From assembly GCA_013141115.1 (NCBI GenBank), contig JABFRP010000001.1, forward strand, positions 790,376 through 854,375: 64,000 nucleotides of DNA. Direction: 5' to 3'. A program made the position numbers and the translations under genes. The notes under the pieces are model-generated. The model did no database searches. It was not told where the DNA came from and saw only the letters and a list, made by a program, of their open reading frames with translations. Shown here piece by piece: positions 18,104-26,557 of this stretch. Position 1 is the first letter of the stretch. The number at the start of each line of letters is the position of its first letter. Origin of the DNA: Ferruginibacter sp. (GTDB lineage: Bacteria; Bacteroidota; Bacteroidia; Chitinophagales; Chitinophagaceae).

Positions 18104-18258
18104 AGTGTTTTTTTTCTTCATTAATTCTGCCACGAAGTTCGGCTTTTTGGCTTCTGTAGCGGCAATGAAATTCCGGCATAAACCGTCCCGGAAAGAGCGG
18201 GACTATTTATTCCGTTGCTTCATTGCCTTGGTCGCCAAAAAAAAAGCCGGGTAGGTTC
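18104..18258. repeat. large imperfect hairpin repeat, copy 3
   Basis: The left arm GGCTTTTTGGC...GGCAATGAAATTCCGG pairs with the right arm ending TTGCTTCATTGCC..GGTCGCCAAAAAAAAAGCC. The apex holds CCGGCATAAACCGTCCCG and CGGGACTATTTATTCCG, the best-formed example of the family. It lies between the divergent DUF2971 and radC genes. Confidence 0.7.
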
Positions 18259-18293
18259 CATAATTAATTATTAAATCTTTAAAATGAAATGTT

Positions 18294-18764
18294 ATGGAAC
18301 AGACAATGATTCAACCAGCATGGAGTAAGGTAGCAGAAGTGGAATTGGTATATAAAGCCAAAGTAAAAGCTTCTGAAAGACCAGTCATAAAATCTTCTAA
18401 AGATTGTTATGACATCTTTAGTAAACTCTGGGATGAAAATAAGATGGAAATTCAGGAAGAGTTTAAAGTATTATTATTGAACAGGGCAAACAGGGTACTC
18501 GGAGTTTACCAGGCATTTGCAGGAGGAATGACCGAAGTATCGATTGATCCAAGATTGATTCTTGCGGCTGCTGTAAAATCATTATCAGTAGCGATTGTTT
18601 TATCACATAATCATCCGAGTGGAAACCTGAAACCAAGCAAGGCAGACGAGGAACTGACTGCAAAAATAAAAGAAGCTGCAAAGTATCATGATATAAAAGG
18701 AATTGACCACCTTATTGTATCCCATGAAGGGTATTTAAGCTTTGCTGATGAGGGGCTTTTATAG
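18294..18764 (+). CDS. radC: RadC-like JAB/MPN domain protein
   Basis: A 156-aa protein that is essentially the MPN(JAB) domain of RadC: VLLLNRANRVLGVYQAFAGG, then SHNHPSGNLKPSKADEELT carrying the metal-binding HxHPSG..D motif. The N-terminal helix-hairpin-helix part of chromosomal RadC (usually 220-230 aa) is absent. Short RadC proteins are a standard part of Bacteroidota transferable elements. Their function is still unclear despite the DNA-repair name. A terminator overlaps the stop codon. Confidence 0.9.
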   Translation: MEQTMIQPAWSKVAEVELVYKAKVKASERPVIKSSKDCYDIFSKLWDENKMEIQEEFKVLLLNRANRVLGVYQAFAGGMTEVSIDPRLILAAAVKSLSVAIVLSHNHPSGNLKPSKADEELTAKIKEAAKYHDIKGIDHLIVSHEGYLSFADEGLL

Positions 18765-18774
18765 CCCCTTTTTA
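18751..18774 (+). terminator. terminator overlapping the radC stop
   Basis: GGGGCT/AGCCCC stem with a short T-A loop followed by TTTTTA. The TAG stop lies within the hairpin. Confidence 0.75.
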
Positions 18775-18787
18775 TAGTAAAGAATAC

Positions 18788-20206
18788 TTAAAGTTCATTA
18801 GGTCCTTTAAATTCTCCTACAGCCTGTCCATACCAGCAATACTGCTTATCAGTATTGAAACTGATATCAAAAAGACGCCAGGGCTTTTCTGCGCAAAGCT
18901 TCTCTTGTGTTTTTCTGTATTCTAAATTGCAACAGGAAAAAAATGGGCATTTATTTTTTTCTGTTTTTTCTATTTGGTTGGTAGAATTTATCCAGTGTGC
19001 TTTTTGATAGTGATCGTACGCTATCAGAACTTTTAGTGCTTGGCTTTCTTCATCAGAAAAGGAGGCAGTGCCAAGAAGATCTCTCATGTACTCGTCTGCA
19101 TCTTTAAATAAATACATATAGTCACAGACAGGAAGTAAATCAGGGAGTTTTAGATATTCACCCTTGAAAACCAAATCGACCTCAAAAGTTGGAGATTCGC
19201 AACGCAATAGGTACGCTTTTTTTGCTTCTTCTGTAACAATCGTAAATGCCTTATATAGTTGCTTCCTTTTTTTGAATATTTGCACAATTTCTTCTTGTGC
19301 CTCATTAAAGTCTACAAGCTTTGAAACTAGTACTTCACTTGTTTCGCATTTTAATTTATAAAGAATATCATCTTTATTTCCACCTGCCTCTACTTCAGTT
19401 TTAAGCCTCTTAACAAAAGAAATGAAAACGTTGCCACTATCTAAATATGCAAGAGAAAGGGATGCTGCTACTAAAAAACATTCCTTATCGATATTTGGGT
19501 ATAAATATTTAGAAAGACTTCTCAGTATTGTATATTCTGTAGCTTTTAATTCATCTTTTATTTCAGATAATCCACTTATTTGTTGGTTTACAATTCTGTC
19601 AAGCTCATAGGCTAATCCTTCATAAATATAGAACTTGCCAAATGGAAGAAAAGTATCTTTGTACTGATCTTCTTTAAACAAATTTATCTTTATTAGCGGG
19701 ATATCTATTTTGAAGTTGACTAAATCTGTTCCATCCAGCAAATATGCGTCTTGTTGTGTGAGTGAGAATGAATCTATTCCAAGTAATATACCTTCCAGTA
19801 TTCCCCCACCATTTATAACTTCTTTTGTTGCATAGATTTTTGAAAATTTATCAAGGAGATCTTTATTACTAAAATCAAAACCATTGTACTCGCAATTGTC
19901 CAATTGGGTGCCAAAATAATTGCTGAAAATACTCTTTAAGATTAAATCAAGAGATAAGCCGATATTGCCAACTACAGTACTAATTTCATGGATATAATGT
20001 ATGTATTCGTGAAATAGCGAGGTGAAATTTTGTGCTTGTAGCTTTTTCTGGAGCATTAAATTAATTTCCTCTCCCGGAACTAATCCGTATTCACTTCTAA
20101 ACTTGTTTGTAGATACAGAAAAATAATATTTACTGATGAAATACGTGGCTGCTGTATCTTTCTTAAACTGCTTTTCTAATCTTTCGAATTGCTCATTTTC
20201 AATCAT
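18788..20206 (-). CDS. hypothetical protein with HExxH motif and C-terminal Cys cluster, 472 aa
   Basis: The frame extends to 20242 with a TTG codon; the ATG at 20206 (MIENEQFERLEKQFKK) is preferred. Residues about 66-74 read HEYIHYIHE, inside FTSLFHEYIHYIHEIS. This fits the zinc-metallopeptidase motif HExxH, with a further His and Glu nearby. The C-terminus has CPFFSCC followed by two more Cys and a CW pair, a possible zinc site. The body is helical and acidic, without signal or membrane segments. I do not recognise the family. A metal-dependent protease in a defence or stress role is possible, but the motif can occur by chance. Confidence 0.6.
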   Translation of the reverse strand: MIENEQFERLEKQFKKDTAATYFISKYYFSVSTNKFRSEYGLVPGEEINLMLQKKLQAQNFTSLFHEYIHYIHEISTVVGNIGLSLDLILKSIFSNYFGTQLDNCEYNGFDFSNKDLLDKFSKIYATKEVINGGGILEGILLGIDSFSLTQQDAYLLDGTDLVNFKIDIPLIKINLFKEDQYKDTFLPFGKFYIYEGLAYELDRIVNQQISGLSEIKDELKATEYTILRSLSKYLYPNIDKECFLVAASLSLAYLDSGNVFISFVKRLKTEVEAGGNKDDILYKLKCETSEVLVSKLVDFNEAQEEIVQIFKKRKQLYKAFTIVTEEAKKAYLLRCESPTFEVDLVFKGEYLKLPDLLPVCDYMYLFKDADEYMRDLLGTASFSDEESQALKVLIAYDHYQKAHWINSTNQIEKTEKNKCPFFSCCNLEYRKTQEKLCAEKPWRLFDISFNTDKQYCWYGQAVGEFKGPNEL

Positions 20207-20377
20207 CTGAATTTGATGTTTATTTGTAAATTTAGTGAACAAAAAATAAAAAAATTATGTAATTGGAAACGGCGTATAGTTACTGCAATTGGTGACGTAC
20301 GGAATTGAAAATAAGTATCCGTTTTTAAATTGTATTCCGGCTTATTTATATATTCGGTTGTATGATTTATTCATGTT

Positions 20378-20671
20378 TTAAAGCGACAATTCCTGTGAAT
20401 TAGTTGCTAACTTTAAAAGCATTATCATGTTGCTATCAATGCCTTTATTCATTTCTTCAACATCATACCAATTCCCTTCTTTCGTCTTGTATAATTTGCA
20501 GTAAAATTGCCCGTTATTGTCACCCTCTTTTGTGAAATTATATTCCTGTAAAACTGCAATAATATTGCCCAAGGCATTAGTTAATTCGTAAGGCTTTATT
20601 GTGTAATAAAACTGGTTATTATCTTCTAATGTAATTTGGTTGTTGTAAAGGTTCTTTAGGGCATCTCTCAT
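20378..20671 (-). CDS. hypothetical protein, 97 aa
   Basis: The frame extends to an ATG at 20722, but the added 17 residues look like non-coding sequence. The ATG at 20671 (MRDALKNLYNNQITLEDNNQ) is preferred. Small, soluble and acidic; no family recognised. It lies just outside the mobilization genes and is oriented away from them. Confidence 0.5.
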   Translation of the reverse strand: MRDALKNLYNNQITLEDNNQFYYTIKPYELTNALGNIIAVLQEYNFTKEGDNNGQFYCKLYKTKEGNWYDVEEMNKGIDSNMIMLLKLATNSQELSL

Positions 20672-20932
20672 AACACAATAATAAATTAATTGGCAAATGC
20701 TGCAAAACGAACTTATTAACATGACTAAAATATAGCCATGTAGTGTTAGCCTTTGGTATAATTATTACCTTTATAAAGCGATAGGATTTTATAGTGAAAA
20801 TGAATAGTGATGAGTGTTAAAAATCTACCTTTAAAAGTTTTATTTATCTCCTTAAAAGATGGGCCAGATATTTCTATTATTGCTTATCATCTTTCACTGA
20901 TTATAAATTCTTCAACAATTAAACTTTATCAA

Positions 20933-21035
20933 GGCGTAATGTGCCGGGTCTTGCACATGGCAAGATGTACAAACGTTATACGTTTGGGGCATCTTGCCCT
21001 TCGCTCCGGAGTCGCTTCGGGATGGTTAAAGACAT
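20933..21035. other. putative origin of transfer (oriT)
   Basis: Just upstream of mobC lies a strong compound inverted repeat at 20959-20998: outer arms GGCAAGATG/CATCTTGCC and inner arms CAAACGT/ACGTTTG around TAT. To its right is CTTCGCTCCGGAGTCGCTTCGGG, with a perfect 6-bp palindrome TCCGGA inside. Inverted repeats next to mobC and a relaxase gene are where relaxosomes assemble and nick. The nick position cannot be read from the sequence. Confidence 0.6.
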
Positions 21036-21070
21036 TAAAAATTGAAACAGAATTTTTAAAACTCAGAGAT

Positions 21071-21466
21071 ATGAAGAAGCAGGAAAACGAAGTGAGAAAT
21101 AAAATGGTGGTTGTAAGGATGAACAATACCGAATTTGAAAAGCTGGAAAGCCTTCGAAAGAAAACTACAGAGAGATACCTCAGCAGTTATTTAAGAAAAC
21201 TGTCTTTAGAAAAGCCGGTTACGGTTAAGTATCGTAATCAATCGGCAGATGATTTTTTAAAAGAGATGTTAGGATTAAAAAAAGAACTAAATGGTATCGG
21301 TAACAATTTCAACCAGGCAGTACATAAACTTCATTTGCTGGATAAGATACCGGAGTTTAGGGTTTGGGTGAATCAATATGATGGGTTACAAAAATCTTTG
21401 CTGAACAAAGTGGAAGAAATAAAATTCAAGGTGAATCAACTGTACGAACAATGGTTGCTAAAATAA
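21071..21466 (+). CDS. mobC: MobC-like relaxosome accessory protein
   Basis: The frame is open from 20807, but the first 88 codons run across the oriT-like repeat and look non-coding. The ATG at 21071 (MKKQENEVRNKMVVVRMNNT) gives a 131-aa protein typical of MobC: an N-terminal ribbon-helix-helix-like segment (VVVRMNNTEFEKLESL), then a helical part with GIGNNFNQAVHKLH. MobC proteins bind oriT and help the relaxase open the strand. Its 3' end overlaps the relaxase gene by 16 bp, so the two are translationally coupled. Confidence 0.88.
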   Translation: MKKQENEVRNKMVVVRMNNTEFEKLESLRKKTTERYLSSYLRKLSLEKPVTVKYRNQSADDFLKEMLGLKKELNGIGNNFNQAVHKLHLLDKIPEFRVWVNQYDGLQKSLLNKVEEIKFKVNQLYEQWLLK

Positions 21467-22725
21467 CGATACCGAAAAGTATTGAAGCCGTATTAAACTA
21501 TAACGAAAAGAAAGTGCAGAAAGGGAATGCAGTTTGTTTACATGCAGCTAATTATTTAAACGAAGCAAAGGATATGAACTTCTATCAAAAATTAAATGGC
21601 TTTGAACAACTTAATAGTTTGAATGACAGGGCGACAACTAAAACCCTGCATGTATCACTAAACTTTGACCCATCAGAAAAAATAACTGATGATAAGCTTT
21701 TAAAGATTGGAGAGTTGTACATGAATAATATTGGATTTGGCGAACAACCATTTATTATTTACAAACACGAAGATGCAGGGCATCCACACATTCACATTGT
21801 AAGCACCACCATCAAAGCAGATGGCAGCAGGATTAACACCCACAATATTGGCAGAAATCAATCTGAAAAAGCAAGGAAAGAAATTGAGCAATTATATGGT
21901 TTGGTAAAAGCAGAAAGGCAGCAACAATTAATGAAGCCTGGTATTAAACCGGTAGATATTGAAAAAGCCATCTATGGAAAGTCAGAAACAAAGCGTAGCA
22001 TTTCAAGTGTGGTGGGCGCTGTATTTAGTCAGTATATGTTTACCTCATTGGCGGAATTTAATGCGGCTTTAAAACAGTTCAATGTAGTTGCAGACAGAGG
22101 AAAAGAAGAGGGTAGAATTTACAAAAACCGTGGATTGGTTTACCGTATGTTGAATTCGGACGGAAATAAGGTGGGTGTCCCCATCAAAGCAAGTTCTTTA
22201 GGCTGCAAGCCAATACTGAATAATCTTGAAAAGAAATTTACGATCAATGAACCTTCAAAAGAATCGCTGAAACAAAGAACTAAAAACGCCATCGATGATT
22301 GCCTCCAAACTTCAAAAGGGGATATGAAAAATTTAATGGCGGCGTTATCTCAAAAACAAATCTATACTGTATTAAGACAAAACACAGAAGGTAGATTGTA
22401 TGGCATCACTTTCGTTGACAATCAAAATAAAGTTGTTTTCAATGGAAGTGATTTGGGTAAAGGGTACAGTGCTACTGCTTTGCAAAGCAGACTAGCGACA
22501 GTCGATGAAAAATCGCAAATACAAGATGAAACAACAAGTACCAGTTCTGCCGGAGCAATACAAAAGCAAAGGGGAGAAGTAAGGCATCATGAAAAAACAA
22601 TAACACCAGTTATTAAAAACGAAAGCTTATTGGATATACTTTTTTCAGCCAAAGAACAATTTGATTATACGCCAGCTGGCTTACTAAAAAAGAAAAGGAA
22701 GAAAAAGAAAAATCGTGATTTCTAA
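21451..22725 (+). CDS. mobB: MOB_P-like relaxase
   Basis: A 424-aa mobilization nuclease. The N-terminal 180 residues form the relaxase domain. The nucleotide-strand-transfer HUH motif is HEDAGHPHIHIV, with His111, His113 and His115 (HPHIH) binding the metal. The likely catalytic Tyr is among Y17, Y35 and Y45 near the N-terminus. The C-terminal part is basic, ending KKKRKKKKNRDF, as in proteins that hold DNA. It nicks oriT and leads the single strand into a recipient. The order mobC-relaxase-coupling protein is the standard mobilization operon of Bacteroidota elements. Confidence 0.92.
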   Translation: MVAKITIPKSIEAVLNYNEKKVQKGNAVCLHAANYLNEAKDMNFYQKLNGFEQLNSLNDRATTKTLHVSLNFDPSEKITDDKLLKIGELYMNNIGFGEQPFIIYKHEDAGHPHIHIVSTTIKADGSRINTHNIGRNQSEKARKEIEQLYGLVKAERQQQLMKPGIKPVDIEKAIYGKSETKRSISSVVGAVFSQYMFTSLAEFNAALKQFNVVADRGKEEGRIYKNRGLVYRMLNSDGNKVGVPIKASSLGCKPILNNLEKKFTINEPSKESLKQRTKNAIDDCLQTSKGDMKNLMAALSQKQIYTVLRQNTEGRLYGITFVDNQNKVVFNGSDLGKGYSATALQSRLATVDEKSQIQDETTSTSSAGAIQKQRGEVRHHEKTITPVIKNESLLDILFSAKEQFDYTPAGLLKKKRKKKKNRDF

Positions 22726-22742
22726 AATTTAAAAATAAGGTT

Positions 22743-24701
22743 ATGTCGCTAACAGGAGAAAATGAACAGGGGCTGCGGAAAATAGTTGACCTGACAAGAT
22801 TTGCCAGCATCTTTATTTTGCTCCTGCATTTTTATTATTACTGTTATACTGCTTTTGTGCAATGGGGAGTTAAAAGTACCATTACCGACAGGCTCATGAC
22901 TAACATGTTGAATACAGGCTTATTCAGCAATCAATATATTTCTAAATTTCTGGCAATTGGGTTATTGATCATTTCATTGTTGGGTGCTCAAGGCAAAAAG
23001 GATGAGAAAATTAATAAAAGGATTGTAACTGCTTATTTACTGATCGGAGTATTATTGTTTTTCTTTAGTGGAATTTTATTGCAGCTAAACTATCCTTTGG
23101 AAACGGTAGCTATGATTTACATGACCTCTACAGGAATTGGATTTTTATGCATACTTGCAGGAGGTAATTTACTCAGTCGTTTAATCAAAGTCAATTTATC
23201 CGGCGATGTATTTAATTCTCTGAACGAAACTTTTCCACAGGAAGAAAGATTGCTGACCAATGAGTATTCTATCAATCTCACAGCCCGTTATAATCTGAAA
23301 GGAAGGATAAGAAAAAGTTGGATAAATATTATTAATCCTTTTCGTGGTTTATTAGTTATTGGAAGTCCGGGCGCTGGTAAGAGTTGGTTTATTATTCAGC
23401 ATGTCATTAAACAGCATATCGAAAAAGGCTTTGCAATGTTTGTCTATGATTTCAAATACGATGACCTTTCTAAAATAGTTTACAACTGGCTGCAGCAAAA
23501 CAAACACAACTACCAAGTGAAGCCATCTTTCTATGTGATCAATTTTGATAACCTTTCTATTTCCCATCGCTGTAACCCTTTAGATCCAAACACGATGAAC
23601 GATATTACAGACGCTACAGAATCTGCCAGAACCATTTTATTGGGATTGAACAGAGAGTGGATTAATAAGCAGGGAGATTTCTTTGTGGAATCACCCATCA
23701 ACTTTGTAACCGCTATCATTTGGTTTTTGAGGAAATATGCAGATGGTAAATATTGCACCCTGCCTCATGTAATAGAACTCATGCAATCTGATTATGATGA
23801 ACTATTTCCGGTACTAAATACCCAACCTGAAATTGAAGTACTGGTAAACCCATTTATTACTGCTTATCAAAACGATGCAATGGAGCAATTGGAGGGGCAG
23901 GTTGCTTCAGCAAAAATTGGTATGGCAAGGTTGGCTTCACCACAATTGTATTGGGTTTTATCGGGCAATGATTTTACGCTGGACATAAACAACCCTAAAC
24001 ATCCTAAAATTGTATGTGTTGGAAATAATCCGGAGAAGCAACAAATCTATGGTGCTGTGTTGTCGCTTTATATTTCCAGATTGATCCGCCAGGTAAATAG
24101 AAAAGGAATGCTGAAATGCAGTTTGGTATTTGATGAATTCCCTACCATCTATTTCAACAACATGGATAGCCTGATTGCTACTGCAAGAAGTAATAAAGTG
24201 GCCACCACATTAGCCATGCAGGATTTTAGCCAGTTAAAAAAGGATTATGGAAAAGAACAAGCTGATGTAATTGTAAACATCACCGGCAACATTATCAGTG
24301 GCCAGGTAATGGGGGAGACATCCAAATTATTATCAGAACGTTTTGGGAAAATCATGCAGGACAGGCAAAGTGTTTCTATAAACCGAACAGATACTTCAAT
24401 CAGCCATTCCAAGCAACTGGACAGTGCCATACCGGCTTCTAAAATCGCTGCTCTTTCTTCCGGCGAATTTGTTGGGCTTGTTGCGGATAACCCGGATGAA
24501 AAAATTAAGCTGAAGATGTTTCATGCGGAGATCATTAATGATGCCGATAAACTGAATGAGGAAGTAAGCCGGTATAAAGATATTCCTGTTGTATCCAATG
24601 TTACCCAACAGCAGGTACTAGATAATTATTATCAGGTGAAGATGGAGGTGAAACGGTTGATTGGGGAAGAGGTGGATAAATTGAAAGAGAAATTAAATTA
24701 A
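22743..24701 (+). CDS. VirD4/TraG-like coupling protein (YWFCY type)
   Basis: A 652-aa type IV coupling ATPase. Four N-terminal membrane segments (about 20-40, 65-80, 95-115 and 122-140) form the YWFCY-like anchor (FYYYCYTAFVQWG). Walker A is GSPGAGKS (207-214) and Walker B is LVFDEFPTIYF. A TraG/TraM-recognition region follows (TLAMQDFSQLKKDYG, then VNITGNIISGQVMG). It drives relaxase-bound DNA into a secretion channel. No other conjugation genes are present, so the element depends on a helper conjugative system: it is mobilizable rather than self-transmissible, as far as this window shows. Confidence 0.93.
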   Translation: MSLTGENEQGLRKIVDLTRFASIFILLLHFYYYCYTAFVQWGVKSTITDRLMTNMLNTGLFSNQYISKFLAIGLLIISLLGAQGKKDEKINKRIVTAYLLIGVLLFFFSGILLQLNYPLETVAMIYMTSTGIGFLCILAGGNLLSRLIKVNLSGDVFNSLNETFPQEERLLTNEYSINLTARYNLKGRIRKSWINIINPFRGLLVIGSPGAGKSWFIIQHVIKQHIEKGFAMFVYDFKYDDLSKIVYNWLQQNKHNYQVKPSFYVINFDNLSISHRCNPLDPNTMNDITDATESARTILLGLNREWINKQGDFFVESPINFVTAIIWFLRKYADGKYCTLPHVIELMQSDYDELFPVLNTQPEIEVLVNPFITAYQNDAMEQLEGQVASAKIGMARLASPQLYWVLSGNDFTLDINNPKHPKIVCVGNNPEKQQIYGAVLSLYISRLIRQVNRKGMLKCSLVFDEFPTIYFNNMDSLIATARSNKVATTLAMQDFSQLKKDYGKEQADVIVNITGNIISGQVMGETSKLLSERFGKIMQDRQSVSINRTDTSISHSKQLDSAIPASKIAALSSGEFVGLVADNPDEKIKLKMFHAEIINDADKLNEEVSRYKDIPVVSNVTQQQVLDNYYQVKMEVKRLIGEEVDKLKEKLN

Positions 24702-24711
24702 GCGACTAATC

Positions 24712-25529
24712 TTAATAATTGTTCCTCCATTCAGTGACGTGTCGCCAGTTAGAATTATGCGAAAAAAGTCCTGGCTTAAAATATAGCTTGTCGATTATGG
24801 CCAGATACTTATTCGATTTTAGTAACCCTCCAGTATGTTCAGGTTCTAACGCAATTGTAAACCCAGCAAGTCTTTCAAATACCCATTTTATCAAGGGTCT
24901 TTCAAGAGACAGATATTCTTTAACAGTTTTATCAGAAAGATAAGTGAATTTGAATCTGCCATCGCTTAATCCATTCTTTAGCGTAAAAAAATCAAGATCA
25001 ATATCAAAAAAAACTGATTCTTCAGTTGTGTTTAACAATGAGTTTTCTAAGTCAGAAAATACCCGGTACTTTTTTATTACATGAACATTTCCATAAATAT
25101 CCTCAATCGATTCATCTAACCAATCATCCTCAAATTTCCCTTGCCTGCAATTGAGATAAACATTACCTATCAAATTTAAATAGGCCGCAGACATTATGTG
25201 TCCATCATTAAGAGGATTCAAATTAGCCCAGGAAAATAAAGACACATCTGCATTGTTTTTTAAATCAAGATCCCTTAACCATGTTTTCTCTGTCGCAGAA
25301 GGGTAAACTAAATCCTGGTGCCAGTCCAAACTCACCAATGCCGGTGGAGAAGCATTTTCTTTTTTCTTTCCTTCAGCCATTTGTTCCAAAAGAAAAAAGC
25401 ATATCTGTGTTCATTAAATGTTGCAAGCTCAATCGCTTTTGCTTCATGATATTTCGGGTGAGCAAGTATTTCATACAAACTACCAGTAGGTCTAACAATA
25501 TCCGGATTTCTAAATGGTAAAGTATTCAT
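24712..25529 (-). pseudogene. UPF0489-like gene in two frames, possible -1 frameshift
   Basis: The 5' frame (25529 to 25332) encodes MNTLPFRNPDIVRPTGSLYE through FNEHRYAFFFWNKWLKE. The 3' frame (25389 to 24712) encodes PPALVSLDWHQDLVYP, FFDIDLDFF and ALEPEHTGG. Together they give about 272 aa matching the order of UPF0489 (an arginase/deacetylase-like fold): an EH pair, then LDWHQD, then DIDLDFF. The junction is at A_AAA_AAG (complement of 25359-25365), in the phase needed for -1 slippage, with a small hairpin about 9 nt downstream. It is either a broken gene, a base-calling gap in a run of A, or programmed frameshifting. Activity unknown. Confidence 0.6.
25331..25365 (-). promoter_or_regulatory. 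slippery heptamer with downstream stem
   Basis: On the minus strand A_AAA_AAG is in frame with the upstream ORF. After a 9-nt spacer, CTCCACC can pair with GGTGAG (one bulge, loop GGCATT). These are the usual parts of a -1 frameshift signal; no experiment supports it here. Confidence 0.4.
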
Positions 25530-25598
25530 AGTTAAATTTTATGGTGTATGTGCACTTAGAGAACAAGCAAAAACATTTCGTAATTCTAAAATGTAAAA

Positions 25599-25898
25599 TT
25601 AGCGAGGACGCACTTTAATTGTTTGAGTTTTGCTTCGTTCTATTTTACTTATTTCCCTCAATACTAATTTTAGTAATTGTATTTGTTGAGTAGTAATTTT
25701 TACGGAGGAAATTGAAAACTCTCCTGTCTCTATCTCTTTAAAGACAACTACTTCCTTTTTAGAGCCATTCGTTAATGGGAATGACAATCGATATATAAGA
25801 AATCCTTTCTTATAGGGTACTGTTTGAATAGTGTATGAGATAACATACTTTTTATTCAAATGAATGAACTTTAAATTGTATTCGTTTGCCGTAAACAT
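25599..25898 (-). CDS. hypothetical protein, 99 aa
   Basis: ATG start (MFTANEYNLKFIHLNKKYVI). Beta-rich N-terminal half, basic C-terminus (SKTQTIKVRPR). No family recognised, no signal or membrane segment. A lone minus-strand gene between the UPF0489-like gene and the toxin-antitoxin pair. Confidence 0.5.
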   Translation of the reverse strand: MFTANEYNLKFIHLNKKYVISYTIQTVPYKKGFLIYRLSFPLTNGSKKEVVVFKEIETGEFSISSVKITTQQIQLLKLVLREISKIERSKTQTIKVRPR

Positions 25899-26136
25899 AT
25901 GATGGGGTTAAATAATCCCTTAATTCGAAAATGTAAATAACCTTTTGCTTTGCCCACATATACCACAATTTTATTTTATAACATCGAAAATTACTTTTTT
26001 AAACAAAAAATGCCTTTAATTATACAGTTATCTGCAATTTTTTTAAAAGTCAGTATCCACATTTTATACTAATCTCAACGTACAGCGCACCTAGGACAGT
26101 AAATAAAATTGGTTTATTAGTGTAAAAGTAAAAAAT

Positions 26137-26179
26137 ATTCAACTAATTAGTTGAATTATTGATAAAGGTAGTATATTTG
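26137..26179 (+). promoter_or_regulatory. toxin-antitoxin promoter with palindromic operator
   Basis: A perfect 20-bp palindrome ATTCAACTAATTAGTTGAAT (26137-26156) overlaps the -33 TTG (26151-26153). TATATTTG (26172-26179) is a full match to the Bacteroidota -7 element TAnnTTTG, 18 bp from the TTG. The toxin ATG is 25 bp downstream. The HTH antitoxin is the likely repressor. Confidence 0.8.
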
Positions 26180-26203
26180 CTTTGTGAAACTATTTAAACA
26201 AAT

Positions 26204-26554
26204 ATGGCCACATCTGAAGAGGTACACTCGTTCTTACAGGATTTTAAAATTAAGCTTGGCGTCTGGGGAGTTGTATTCCGGGACGACAGGGGTAAGAATG
26301 CGCAAGCTCTTTTGAATCTAGAAATAACACCTGTTTTCAGAGAAAAAATTTTGAAAGAATTACAGGCTGTAGATTATTATGAGGGGCCAAAAAAAGAAAA
26401 TTTGTACAGCGGCGCAGATATGTGGGTGTTTGGAAAAACGATAAAAGGACAGGAAGTATACATAAAGATTACGCTTGGATTTTCGGGTGCTCAAGTTATT
26501 TGCATTTCATTTCATGTAGCAGAACATCCTATGGATTACCCATTAAAAAATTAG
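26204..26554 (+). CDS. putative toxin of a Panacea-type TA pair (MqsR-like)
   Basis: A 116-aa protein with sequence order like the MqsR/RelE-like ribonuclease group: an N-terminal helix (SEEVHSFLQDFKIKLGVWGV), REKILKELQAVDYYEGPKKE, then GADMWVFGKTIKGQEVYIKI and VICISFHVAEHP. MqsR cleaves mRNA at GCU. The reading rests on the VYIKI..ISFH pattern and on the antitoxin partner, which starts 3 bp after its stop. The similarity is moderate, so other toxin folds remain possible. Confidence 0.65.
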   Translation: MATSEEVHSFLQDFKIKLGVWGVVFRDDRGKNAQALLNLEITPVFREKILKELQAVDYYEGPKKENLYSGADMWVFGKTIKGQEVYIKITLGFSGAQVICISFHVAEHPMDYPLKN

Positions 26555-26557
26555 TGT

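Noticed and set aside
12318..18258. Integron attC sites
   Set aside because: The repeats are folded like attC sites, but I cannot find the paired GTTRRRY/RYYYAAC core sites and no integron integrase is present.
20807..21070. N-terminal extension of mobC
   Set aside because: It crosses the oriT-like inverted repeats and shows no protein-like pattern; the ATG at 21071 gives the usual MobC start.
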